Positions 25,901 through 38,988 of a stretch of 64,000 bases of DNA are shown piece after piece; the stretch's first letter is position 1; each line of letters begins with the position of its first letter. Source of the stretch: Auanema rhodensis (Eukaryota > Nematoda > Chromadorea > Rhabditida > Rhabditidae); the NCBI GenBank assembly GCA_964057225.1, contig OZ059900.1, forward strand, positions 25,435,638-25,499,637, written 5' to 3'. A model generated the notes under the pieces. The model was given only the letters and a program-made list of their open reading frames with translations. It was not told the DNA's origin and did no database searches. The translations under genes were made by a program, and so were the position numbers.

Positions 25901-26334
25901 GCGTGCCCTCAGAATATGCTAATTTCCTTAATTTTCTAACCCCTGTTTTTTTGTCGTGAAAGTGGAACTAGACGTTGTACGAACAATTTTGAGCTAGGTT
26001 TCATTGACATTGCATCAGTTTGAACACATGAAATCGTAAGTCAAAACCTTGTTTACAGCGAAATTTCCAAAAACTGGTTTTCCAGCATAATAAAATATTT
26101 CTCATGGGAAATACTGTGTTTTTGTATTTTTCTAGTGTTCAGCATGTAAAATGCTTCATTTTAGTATGTAACACGCTGAAATTCGTTGCATTTGACGACT
26201 CATATGAACAAAAATCGATTTAATCAATATTAGCCATAAGGGGCGTGCCCTCAGAATATGCTAATTTCCTTAATTTTCTAACCCCTGTTTTTTTGTCGTG
26301 AAAGTGGAACTAGACGTTGTACGAACAATTTTGA
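22914..26334 (+). repeat. 10-monomer segment of the 11-monomer HOR, copy 2
   Basis: This matches 19151-22571 at an offset of 3763 bp. The only marker difference I noticed is GTTGTG instead of GTCGTG near the end of the i monomer at 25309, a CpG-to-TpG change. Such low divergence over 3.4 kb points to a recent large unequal exchange, or to an assembly duplication to be excluded with spanning reads. Confidence 0.9.
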
Positions 26335-27018
26335 GCTAGGTTTCATTGACATTGCATGAGTTTGAACACATGAAATCGTAAGTCAAAACCTTGTTTACAG
26401 CGAAATTTCCAAAAACTGGTTTTCCAGCATAATAAAATATTTCTCATGGGAAAAACTGTGTTTTTGTATTTTTCTAGTGTTCAGCATGTAAAATGCTTCA
26501 TTTTAGTATGTAACACGTTGAAATTCGTTGCATTTGACGACTCATATGAACAAAAATCGATTTAATCAATATTAGCCATAAGGGGCGTGCCCTCAGAATA
26601 TGCTAATTTCCTTAATTTTCTAACCCCTGTTTTTTTGTCGTGAAAGTGGAACTAGACGTTGTACGAACAATTTTGAGCTAGGTTTCATTGACATTGCATG
26701 AGTTTGAACACATGAAATCGTGAGTCAAAACCTTGTTTACAGCGAAATTTCCAAAAACTGGTTTTCCAGCATAATAAAATATTTCTCATGGGAAATACTG
26801 TGTTTTTGTATTTTTCTAGTGTTCAGAATGTAGAATGCTTCATTTTAGTATAAAACACGCTGAAATTCGTTGCATTTGACGACTCATATGAACAAAAATC
26901 GATTTAATCAATATTAGCGATAAGGGGCGTGCCCTCAGAATATGCTAATTTCCTTAATTTTCTAACCCCTGTTTTTTTGTCGTGAAAGTGGAACTAGACG
27001 TTGTACGAACAATTTTGA

Positions 27019-29754
27019 GCTAGGTTTCATTGACATTGCATGAGTTTGAACACATGAAATCGTAAGTCAAAACCTTGTTTACAGCGAAATTTCCAAAAAC
27101 TGGTTTTCCAGCATAATAAAATATTTCTCATGGGAAAAACTGTGTTTTTGTATTTTTCTAGTGTTCAGCATGTAAAATGCTTCATTTTAGTATGTAACAC
27201 GCTGAAATTCGTTGCATTTGACGACTCATATGAACAAAAATCGATTTAATCAATATTAGCCATAAGGGGCGTGCCCTCAGAATATGCTAATTTCCTTAAT
27301 TTTCTAACCCCTGTTTTTTTGTCGTGAAAGTGGAACTAGACGTTGTACGAACAATTTTGAGCTAGGTTTCATTGACATTGCATGAGTTTGAACACATGAA
27401 ATCGTAAGTCAAAACCTTGTTTACAGCGAAATTTCCAAAAACTGGTTTTCCAGCATAATAAAATATTTCTCATGGGAAATACTGTGTTTTTGTATTTTTC
27501 TAGTGTTCAGCATGTAAGATGCTTTATTTTAGTATGTAACACGCTGAAATTCGTTGCATTTGACGACTCATATGAACAAAAATCGATTTAATCAATATTA
27601 GCCATAAGGGGCGTGCCCTCAGAATATGCTAATTTCCTTAATTTTCTAACCCCTGTTTTTTTGTCGTGAAAGTGGAACTAGACGTTCTACGAACAATTTT
27701 GAGCTAGGTTTCATTGACATTGCATGAGTTTGAACACATGAAATCGTAAGTCAAAACCTTGTTTACAGCGAAATTTCCAAAAACTGGTTTTCCAGCATAA
27801 TAAAATATTTCTCAAGGGAAAAACTGTGTTTTTATATTTTTCTAGTGTTCAGCATGTGAAATGCTTTATTTTAGTATGTAACACGCTGAAATTTGTTGCA
27901 TTTGACGACTCATATGAACAAAAATCGATTTAATCAATATTAGCCATAAGGGGCGTGCCCTCAGAATATGCTAATTTCCTTAATTTTCTAACCCCTGTTT
28001 TTTTGTCGTGAAAGTGGAACTAGACGTTGTACGAACAATTTTGAGCTAGGTTTCATTGACATTGCATCAGTTTGAACACATGAAATCGTAAGTCAAAACC
28101 TTGTTTACAGCGAAATTTCCAAAAACTGGTTTTCCAGCATAATAAAATATTTCTCATGGGAAATACTGTGTTTTTGTATTCTTCTAGTGTTCAGCATGTA
28201 AAATGCTTCATTTTAGTATGTAACACGCTGAAATTCGTTGCATTTGACGACTCATATGAACAAAAATCGATTTAATCAATATTAGCCATAAGGGGCGTGC
28301 CCTCAGAATATGCTAATTTCCTTAATTTTCTAACCCCTGTTTTTTTGTCGTGAAAGTGGAACTAGACGTTGTACGAACAATTTTGAGCTAGGTTTCATTG
28401 ACATTGCATGAGTTTGAACACATGAAATCGTAAGTCAAAACCTTGTTTACAGCGAAATTTCCAAAAACTGGTTTTCCAGCATAATAAAATATTTCTCATG
28501 GGAAAAACTGTGTTTTTGTATTTTTCTAGTGTTCAGCATGTAAAATGCTTCATTTTAGTATATAACACGCTGAAATTCGTTGCATTTGACGACTCATATG
28601 AACAAAAATCGATTTAATCAATATTAGCCATAAGGGGCGTGCCCTCAGAATATGCTAATTTCCTTAATTTTCTAACCCCTGTTTTTTTGTCGTGAAAGTG
28701 GAACTAGACGTTGTACGAACAATTTTGAGCTAGGTTTCATTGACATTGCATGAGTTTGAACACATGAAATCGTAAGTCAAAACCTTGTTTACAGCGAAAT
28801 TTCCAAAAACTGGTTTTCCAGCATAATAAAATATTTCTCATGGGAAATACTGTGTTTTTGTATTTTTCTAGTGTTCAGCATGTAAGATGCTTTATTTTAG
28901 TATGTAACACGCTGAAATTCGTTGCATTTGACGACTCATATGAACAAAAATCGATTTAATCAATATTAGCCATAAGGGGCGTGCCCTCAGAATATGCTAA
29001 TTTCCTTAATTTTCTAACCCCTGTTTTTTTGTCGTGAAAGTGGAACTAGACGTTGTACGAACAATTTTGAGCTAGGTTTCATTGACATTGCATGAGTTTG
29101 AACACATGAAATCGTAAGTCAAAACCTTGTTTACAGCGAAATTTCCAAAAACTGGTTTTCCAGCATAATAAAATATTTCTCAAGGGAAAAACTGTGTTTT
29201 TATATTTTTCTAGTGTTCAGCATGTGAAATGCTTTATTTTAGTATGTAACACGCTGAAATTTGTTGCATTTGACGACTCATATGAACAAAAATCGATTTA
29301 ATCAATATTAGCCATAAGGGGCGTGCCCTCAGAATATGCTAATTTCCTTAATTTTCTAACCCCTGTTTTTTTGTCGTGAAAGTGGAACTAGACGTTGTAC
29401 GAACAATTTTGAGCTAGGTTTCATTGACATTGCATCAGTTTGAACACATGAAATCGTAAGTCAAAACCTTGTTTACAGCGAAATTTCCAAAAACTGGTTT
29501 TCCAGCATAATAAAATATTTCTCATGGGAAATACTGTGTTTTTGTATTTTTCTAGTGTTCAGCATGTAAAATGCTTCATTTTAGTATGTAACACGCTGAA
29601 ATTCGTTGCATTTGACGACTCATATGAACAAAAATCGATTTAATCAATATTAGCCATAAGGGGCGTGCCCTCAGAATATGCTAATTTCCTTAATTTTCTA
29701 ACCCCTGTTTTTTTGTCGTGAAAGTGGAACTAGACGTTCTACGAACAATTTTGA
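27019..29754 (+). repeat. Two tandem 4-monomer units h-i-f-Ca (2 x 1368 bp)
   Basis: Units start at 27019 and 28387; each runs h, i, f, C-a. Private changes separate them: GTTCTACG at the end of the first i monomer, TGTATTCTTC in the first C-a monomer and TATATAACAC in the second h monomer. The same four-class order also occurs singly at 24967, 31807 and 37963. Its period equals that of the unrelated d-e-a-T10gat unit of domain A, so two different 1368-bp HORs exist in one array. Confidence 0.85.
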
Positions 29755-32148
29755 GCTAGGTTTCATTGACATTGCATGAGTTTGAACACATGAAATCGTA
29801 AGTCAAAACCTTGTTTACAGCGAAATTTCCAAAAACTGGTTTTCCAGCATAATAAAATATTTCTCATGGGAAAAACTGTGTTTTTGTATTTTTCTAGTGT
29901 TCAGCATGTAAAATGCTTCATTTTAGTATGTAACACAGTGAAATTTGTTGCATTTGACGACTCATATGAACAAAAATCGATTTAATCAATATTAGCCATA
30001 AGGGGCGTGCCCTCAGAATATGCTAATTTCCTTAATTTTCTAACCCCTGTTTTTTTGTCGTGAAAGTGGAACTAGACGTTGTACGAACAATTTTGAGCTA
30101 GGTTTCATTGACATTGCATGAGTTTGAACACATGAAATCGTAAGTCAAAACCTTGTTTACAGCGAAATTTCCAAAAACTGGTTTTCCAGCATAATAAAAT
30201 ATTTCTCAAGGGAAAAACTGTGTTTTTATATTTTTCTAGTGTTCAGCATGTGAAATGCTTTATTTTAGTATGTAACACGCTGAAATTTGTTGCATTTGAC
30301 GACTCATATGAACAAAAATCGATTTAATCAATATTAGCCATAACGGGCGTGCCCTCAGAATATGCTAATTTCCTTAATTTTCTAACCCCTGTTTTTTTGT
30401 CGTGAAAGTGGAACTAGACGTTGTACGATCAATTTTGAGCTAGGTTTCATTGACATTGCATGAGTTTGAACACATGAAATCGTAAGTCAAAACCTTGTTT
30501 ACAGCGAAATTTCCAAAAACTGGTTTTCCAGCATAATAAAATATTTCTCATGGGAAATACTGTGTTTTTGTATTTTTCTAGTGTTCAGCATGTAAAATGC
30601 TTCATTTTAGTATGTAACACGCTGAAATTCGTTGCATTTGACGACTCATATGAACAAAAATCGATTTAATCAATATTAGCCATAAGGGGCGTGCCCTCAG
30701 AATATGCTAATTTCCTTAATTTTCTAACCCCTGTTTTTTTGTCGTGAAAGTGGAACTAGACGTTGTACGAACAATTTTGAGCTAGGTTTCATTGACATTG
30801 CATGAGTTTGAACACATGAAATCGTAAGTCAAAACCTTGTTTACAGCGAAATTTCCAAAAACTGGTTTTCCAGCATAATACAATATTTCTCATGGGAAAT
30901 ACTGTGTTTTTGTATTTTTCTAGTGTTCAGAATGTAGAATGCTTCATTTTAGTATGTAACACGCTGAAATTCGTTGCATTTGACGACTCATATGAACAAA
31001 AATCGATGTAATCAATATTAGCCATAAGGGGCGTGCCCTCAGAATATGCTAATTTCCTTAATTTTCTAACCCCTGTTTTTTTGTCGTGAAAGTGGAACTA
31101 GACGTTGTACGAACAATTTTGAGCTAGGTTTCATTGACATTGCATCAGTTTGAACACATGAAATCGTAAGTCAAAACCTTGTTTACAGCGAAATTTCCAA
31201 AAACTGGTTTTCCAGCATAATAAAATATTTCTCAAGGGAAAAACTGTGTTTTTATATTTTTCTAGTGTTCAGCATGTGAAATGCTTCATTTTAGTATGTA
31301 ACACGCTGAAATTTGTTGCATTTGACGACTCATATGAACAAAAATCGATTTAATCAATATTAGCCATAAGGGGCGTGCCCTCAGAATATGCTAATTTCCT
31401 TAATTTTCTAACCCCTGTTTTTTTGTCGTGAAAGTGGAACTAGACGTTGTACGAACAATTTTGAGCTAGGTTTCATTGACATTGCATCAGTTTGAACACA
31501 TGAAATCGTAAGTCAAAACCTTGTTTACAGCGAAATTTCCAAAAACTGGTTTTCCAGCATAATAAAATATTTCTCATGGGAAATACTGTGTTTTTGTATT
31601 TTTCTAGTGTTCAGAATGTAGAATGCTTCATTTTAGTATAAAACACGCTGAAATTCGTTGCATTTGACGACTCATATGAACAAAAATCGATTTAATCAAT
31701 ATTAGCCATAAGGGGCGTGCCCTCAGAATATGCTAATTTCCTTAATTTTCTAACCCCTGTTTTTTTGTCGTGAAAGTGGAACTAGACGTTGTACGAACAA
31801 TTTTGAGCTAGGTTTCATTGACATTGCATGAGTTTGAACACATGAAATCGTAAGTCAAAACCTTGTTTACAGCGAAATTTCCAAAAACTGGTTTTCCAGC
31901 ATAATAAAATATTTCTCATGGGAAAAACTGTGTTTTTGTATTTTTCTAGTGTTCAGCATGTAAAATGCTTCATTTTAGTATGTAACACGCTGAAATTCGT
32001 TGCATTTGACGACTCATATGAACAAAAATCGATTTAATCAATATTAGCCATAAGGGGCGTGCCCTCAGAATATGCTAATTTCCTTAATTTTCTAACCCCT
32101 GTTTTTTTGTCGTGAAAGTGGAACTAGACGTTGTACGAACAATTTTGA
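29413..32148 (+). repeat. 8-monomer block X, disrupted copy
   Basis: C-a ending GTTCTACG (29413), hx with CACAGTG (29755) and f with ATAACGGG (30097) follow block X. A reference monomer (30439, preceded by GTACGATCAAT) is then inserted before g-ATACAAT-gat (30781) and Cf' (31123). The next g monomer (31465) carries C24 and ATAAAACAC, and h (31807) ends the match. The class order is kept, with one monomer gained and one replaced. Confidence 0.72.
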
Positions 32149-34200
32149 GCTAGGTTTCATTGACATTGCATGAGTTTGAACACATGAAATCGTAAGTCAA
32201 AACCTTGTTTACAGCGAAATTTCCAAAAACTGGTTTTCCAGCATAATAAAATATTTCTCATGGGAAATACTGTGTTTTTGTATTTTTCTAGTGTTCAGCA
32301 TGTAAGATGCTTTATTTTAGTATGTAACACGCTGAAATTCGTTGCATTTGACGACTCATATGAACAAAAATCGATTTAATCAATATTAGCCATAAGGGGC
32401 GTGCCCTCAGAATATGCTAATTTCCTTAATTTTCTAACCCCTGTTTTTTTGTCGTGAAAGTGGAACTAGACGTTGTACGAACAATTTTGAGCTAGGTTTC
32501 ATTGACATTGCATGAGTTTGAACACATGAAATCGTAAGTCAAAACCTTGTTTACAGCGAAATTTCCAAAAACTGGTTTTCCAGCATAATAAAATATTTCT
32601 CAAGGGAAAAACTGTGTTTTTATATTTTTCTAGTGTTCAGCATGTGAAATGCTTTATTTTAGTATGTAACACGCTGAAATTTGTTGCATTTGACGACTCA
32701 TATGAACAAAAATCGATTTAATCAATATTAGCCATAAGGGGCGTGCCCTCAGAATATGCTAATTTCCTTAATTTTCTAACCCCTGTTTTTTTGTCGTGAA
32801 AGTGGAACTAGACGTTGTACGAACAATTTTGAGCTAGGTTTCATTGACATTGCATCAGTTTGAACACATGAAATCGTAAGTCAAAACCTTGTTTACAGCG
32901 AAATTTCCAAAAACTGGTTTTCCAGCATAATAAAATATTTCTCATGGGAAATACTGTGTTTTTGTATTTTTCTAGTGTTCAGCATGTAAAATGCTTCATT
33001 TTAGTATGTAACACGCTGAAATTCGTTGCATTTGACGACTCATATGAACAAAAATCGATTTAATCAATATTAGCCATAAGGGGCGTGCCCTCAGAATATG
33101 CTAATTTCCTTAATTTTCTAACCCCTGTTTTTTTGTCGTGAAAGTGGAACTAGACGTTCTACGAACAATTTTGAGCTAGGTTTCATTGACATTGCATGAG
33201 TTTGAACACATGAAATCGTAAGTCAAAACCTTGTTTACAGCGAAATTTCCAAAAACTGGTTTTCCAGCATAATAAAATATTTCTCATGGGAAAAACTGTG
33301 TTTTTGTATTTTTCTAGTGTTCAGCATGTAAAATGCTTCATTTTAGTATGTAACACGCTGAAATTCGTTGCATTTGACGACTCATATGAACAAAAATCGA
33401 TTTAATCAATATTAGCCATAAGGGGCGTGCCCTCAGAATATGCTAATTTCCTTAATTTTCTAACCCCTGTTTTTTTGTCGTGAAAGTGGAACTAGACGTT
33501 GTACGAACAATTTTGAGCTAGGTTTCATTGACATTGCATGAGTTTGAACACATGAAATCGTAAGTCAAAACCTTGTTTACAGCGAAATTTCCAAAAACTG
33601 GTTTTCCAGCATAATAAAATATTTCTCATGGGAAATACTGTGTTTTTGTATTTTTCTAGTGTTCAGCATGTAAGATGCTTTATTTTAGTATGTAACACGC
33701 TGAAATTCGTTGCATTTGACGACTCATATGAACAAAAATCGATTTAATCAATATTAGCCATAAGGGGCGTGCCCTCAGAATATGCTAATTTCCTTAATTT
33801 TCTAACCCCTGTTTTTTTGTCGTGAAAGTGGAACTAGACGTTGTACGAACAATTTTGAGCTAGGTTTCATTGACATTGCATGAGTTTGAACACATGAAAT
33901 CGTAAGTCAAAACCTTGTTTACAGCGAAATTTCCAAAAACTGGTTTTCCAGCATAATAAAATATTTCTCAAGGGAAAAACTGTGTTTTTATATTTTTCTA
34001 GTGTTCAGCATGTGAAATGCTTTATTTTAGTATGTAACACGCTGAAATTTGTTGCATTTGACGACTCATATGAACAAAAATCGATTTAATCAATATTAGC
34101 CATAAGGGGCGTGCCCTCAGAATATGCTAATTTCCTTAATTTTCTAACCCCTGTTTTTTTGTCGTGAAAGTGGAACTAGACGTTGTACGAACAATTTTGA

Positions 34201-36936
34201 GCTAGGTTTCATTGACATTGCATGAGTTTGAACACATGAAATCGTAAGTCAAAACCTTGTTTACAGCGAAATTTCCAAAAACTGGTTTTCCAGCATAATA
34301 AAATATTTCTCATGGGAAATACTGTGTTTTTGTATTTTTCTAGTGTTCAGCATGTAAAATGGTTCATTTTATTATGTAACACGCTGAAATTCGTTGCATT
34401 TGACGGCTCATATGAACAAAAATCGATTTAATCAATATTAGCCATGAGGGGCGTGCCCTCAGAATATGCTAATTTCCTTAATTTTCTAACCCCTGTTTTT
34501 TTGTCGTGAAAGTGGAACTAGACGTTGTACGAACAATTTCGAGCTAGGTTTCATTGACATTGCATGAGTTTGAACACATGAAATCGTAAGTCAAAACCTT
34601 GTTTACAGCGAAATTTCCAAAAACTGGTTTTCCAGCATAATAAAATATTTCTCATGGGAAATACTGTGTTTTTGTATTTTTCTAGTGTTCAGCATGTAAG
34701 ATGCTTTATTTTAGTATGTAACACGCTGAAATTCGTTGCATTTGACGACTCATATGAACAAAAATCGATTTAATCAATATTAGCCATAAGGGGCGTGCCC
34801 TCAGAATATGCTAATTTCCTTAATTTTCTAACCCCTGTTTTTTTGTCGTGAAAGTGGAACTAGACGTTGTACGAACAATTTTGAGCTAGGTTTCATTGAC
34901 ATTGCATGAGTTTGAACACATGAAATCGTAAGTCAAAACCTTGTTTACAGCGAAATTTCCAAAAACTGGTTTTCCAGCATAATAAAATATTTCTCATGGG
35001 AAATACTGTGTTTTTGTATTTTTCTAGTGTTCAGCATGTAAAATGCTTCATTTTAGTATGTAACACGCTGAAATTCGTTGCATTTGACGACTCATATGAA
35101 CAAAAATCGATTTAATCAATATTAGCCATAAGGGGCGTGCCCTCAGAATATGCTAATTTCCTTAATTTTCTAACCCCTGTTTTTTTGTCGTGAAAGTGGA
35201 ACTAGACGTTGTACGAACAATTTTGAGCTAGGTTTCATTGACATTGCATGAGTTTGAACACATGAAATCGTAAGTCAAAACCTTGTTTACAGCGAAATTT
35301 CCAAAAACTGGTTTTCCAGCATAATAAAATATTTCTCATGGGAAATACTGTGTTTTTGTATTTTTCTAGTGTTCAGCATGTAAGATGCTTTATTTTAGTA
35401 TGTAACACGCTGAAATTCGTTGCATTTGACGACTCATATGAACAAAAATCGATTTAATCAATATTAGCCATAAGGGGCGTGCCCTCAGAATATGCTAATT
35501 TCCTTAATTTTCTAACCCCTGTTTTTTTGTCGTGAAAGTGGAACTAGACGTTGTACGAACAATTTTGAGCTAGGTTTCATTGACATTGCATGAGTTTGAA
35601 CACATGAAATCGTAAGTCAAAACCTTGTTTACAGCGAAATTTCCAAAAACTGGTTTTCCAGCATAATAAAATATTTCTCAAGGGAAAAACTGTGTTTTTA
35701 TATTTTTCTAGTGTTCAGCATGTGAAATGCTTTATTTTAGTATGTAACACGCTGAAATTTGTTGCATTTGACGACTCATATGAACAAAAATCGATTTAAT
35801 CAATATTAGCCATAAGGGGCGTGCCCTCAGAATATGCTAATTTCCTTAATTTTCTAACCCCTGTTTTTTTGTCGTGAAAGTGGAACTAGACGTTCTACGA
35901 ACAATTTTGAGCTAGGTTTCATTGACATTGCATGAGTTTGAACACATGAAATCGTAAGTCAAAACCTTGTTTACAGCGAAATTTCCAAAAACTGGTTTTC
36001 CAGCATAATAAAATATTTCTCATGGGAAAAACTGTGTTTTTGTATTTTTCTAGTGTTCAGCATGTAAAATGCTTCATTTTAGTATGTAACACGCTGAAAT
36101 TCGTTGCATTTGACGACTCATATGAACAAAAATCGATTTAATCAATATTAGCCATAAGGGGCGTGCCCTCAGAATATGCTAATTTCCTTAATTTTCTAAC
36201 CCCTGTTTTTTTGTCGTGAAAGTGGAACTAGACGTTGTACGAACAATTTTGAGCTAGGTTTCATTGACATTGCATGAGTTTGAACACATGAAATCGTAAG
36301 TCAAAACCTTGTTTACAGCGAAATTTCCAAAAACTGGTTTTCCAGCATAATAAAATATTTCTCATGGGAAATACTGTGTTTTTGTATTTTTCTAGTGTTC
36401 AGCATGTAAGATGCTTTATTTTAGTATGTAACACGCTGAAATTCGTTGCATTTGACGACTCATATGAACAAAAATCGATTTAATCAATATTAGCCATAAG
36501 GGGCGTGCCCTCAGAATATGCTAATTTCCTTAATTTTCTAACCCCTGTTTTTTTGTCGTGAAAGTGGAACTAGACGTTCTACGAACAATTTTGAGCTAGG
36601 TTTCATTGACATTGCATGAGTTTGAACACATGAAATCGTAAGTCAAAACCTTGTTTACAGCGAAATTTCCAAAAACTGGTTTTCCAGCATAATAAAATAT
36701 TTCTCATGGGAAAAACTGTGTTTTTGTATTTTTCTAGTGTTCAGCATATAAAATGCTTCATTTTAGTATATAACACACTGAAATTTGTTGCATTTGACGA
36801 CTCATATGAACAAAAATCGATTTAATCAATATTAGCCATAAGGGGCGTGCCCTCAGAATATGCTAATTTCCTTAATTTTCTAACCCCTGTTTTTTTGTCG
36901 TGAAAGTGGAACTAGACGTTGTACGAACAATTTTGA
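34201..36936 (+). repeat. Irregular stretch of domain B
   Basis: Class order here is a variant, i, a, i, f, h, i, hx variant, with no clean period beyond single monomers. The first monomer (34201) has private changes not seen nearby (ATGGTTC, TTTTATTATG, GACGGCTC, CCATGAGG) and ends in CAATTTCGAGC. The hx at 36595 has CATATAAAATG and TATATAACAC. This looks like a seam between better-homogenised blocks. Confidence 0.65.
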
Positions 36937-38988
36937 GCTAGGTTTCATTGACATTGCATGAGTTTGAACACATGAAATCGTAAGTCAAAACCTTGTTTAC
37001 AGCGAAATTTCCAAAAACTGGTTTTCCAGCATAATAAAATATTTCTCATGGGAAATACTGTGTTTTTGTATTTTTCTAGTGTTCAGCATGTAAGATGCTT
37101 TATTTTAGTATGTAACACGCTGAAATTCGTTGCATTTGACGACTCATATGAACAAAAATCGATTTAATCAATATTAGCCATAAGGGGCGTGCCCTCAGAA
37201 TATGCTAATTTCCTTAATTTTCTAACCCCTGTTTTTTTGTCGTGAAAGTGGAACTAGACGTTGTACGAACAATTTTGAGCTAGGTTTCATTGACATTGCA
37301 TGAGTTTGAACACATGAAATCGTAAGTCAAAACCTTGTTTACAGCGAAATTTCCAAAAACTGGTTTTCCAGCATAATAAAATATTTCTCAAGGGAAAAAC
37401 TGTGTTTTTATATTTTTCTAGTGTTCAGCATGTGAAATGCTTTATTTTAGTATGTAACACGCTGAAATTTGTTGCATTTGACGACTCATATGAACAAAAA
37501 TCGATTTAATCAATATTAGCCATAAGGGGCGTGCCCTCAGAATATGCTAATTTCCTTAATTTTCTAACCCCTGTTTTTTTGTCGTGAAAGTGGAACTAGA
37601 CGTTGTACGAACAATTTTGAGCTAGGTTTCATTGACATTGCATCAGTTTGAACACATGAAATCGTAAGTCAAAACCTTGTTTACAGCGAAATTTCCAAAA
37701 ACTGGTTTTCCAGCATAATAAAATATTTCTCATGGGAAATACTGTGTTTTTGTATTTTTCTAGTGTTCAGCATGTAAAATGCTTCATTTTAGTATGTAAC
37801 ACGCTGAAATTCGTTGCATTTGACGACTCATATGAACAAAAATCGATTTAATCAATATTAGCCATAAGGGGCGTGCCCTCAGAATATGCTAATTTCCTTA
37901 ATTTTCTAACCCCTGTTTTTTTGTCGTGAAAGTGGAACTAGACGTTGTACGAACAATTTTGAGCTAGGTTTCATTGACATTGCATGAGTTTGAACACATG
38001 AAATCGTAAGTCAAAACCTTGTTTACAGCGAAATTTCCAAAAACTGGTTTTCCAGCATAATAAAATATTTCTCATGGGAAAAACTGTGTTTTTGTATTTT
38101 TCTAGTGTTCAGCATGTAAAATGCTTCATTTTAGTATGTAACACGCTGAAATTCGTTGCATTTGACGACTCATATGAACAAAAATCGATTTAATCAATAT
38201 TAGCCATAAGGGGCGTGCCCTCAGAATATGCTAATTTCCTTAATTTTCTAACCCCTGTTTTTTTGTCGTGAAAGTGGAACTAGACGTTGTACGAACAATT
38301 TTGAGCTAGGTTTCATTGACATTGCATGAGTTTGAACACATGAAATCGTAAGTCAAAACCTTGTTTACAGCGAAATTTCCAAAAACTGGTTTTCCAGCAT
38401 AATAAAATATTTCTCATGGGAAATACTGTGTTTTTGTATTTTTCTAGTGTTCAGCATGTAAGATGCTTTATTTTAGTATGTAACACGCTGAAATTCGTTG
38501 CATTTGACGACTCATATGAACAAAAATCGATTTAATCAATATTAGCCATAAGGGGCGTGCCCTCAGAATATGCTAATTTCCTTAATTTTCTAACCCCTGT
38601 TTTTTTGTCGTGAAAGTGGAACTAGACGTTGTACGAACAATTTTGAGCTAGGTTTCATTGACATTGCATGAGTTTGAACACATGAAATCGTAAGTCAAAA
38701 CCTTGTTTACAGCGAAATTTCCAAAAACTGGTTTTCCAGCATAATAAAATATTTCTCAAGGGAAAAACTGTGTTTTTATATTTTTCTAGTGTTCAGCATG
38801 TGAAATGCTTTATTTTAGTATGTAACACGCTGAAATTTGTTGCATTTGACGACTCATATGAACAAAAATCGATTTAATCAATATTAGCCATAAGGGGCGT
38901 GCCCTCAGAATATGCTAATTTCCTTAATTTTCTAACCCCTGTTTTTTTGTCGTGAAAGTGGAACTAGACGTTGTACGAACAATTTTGA

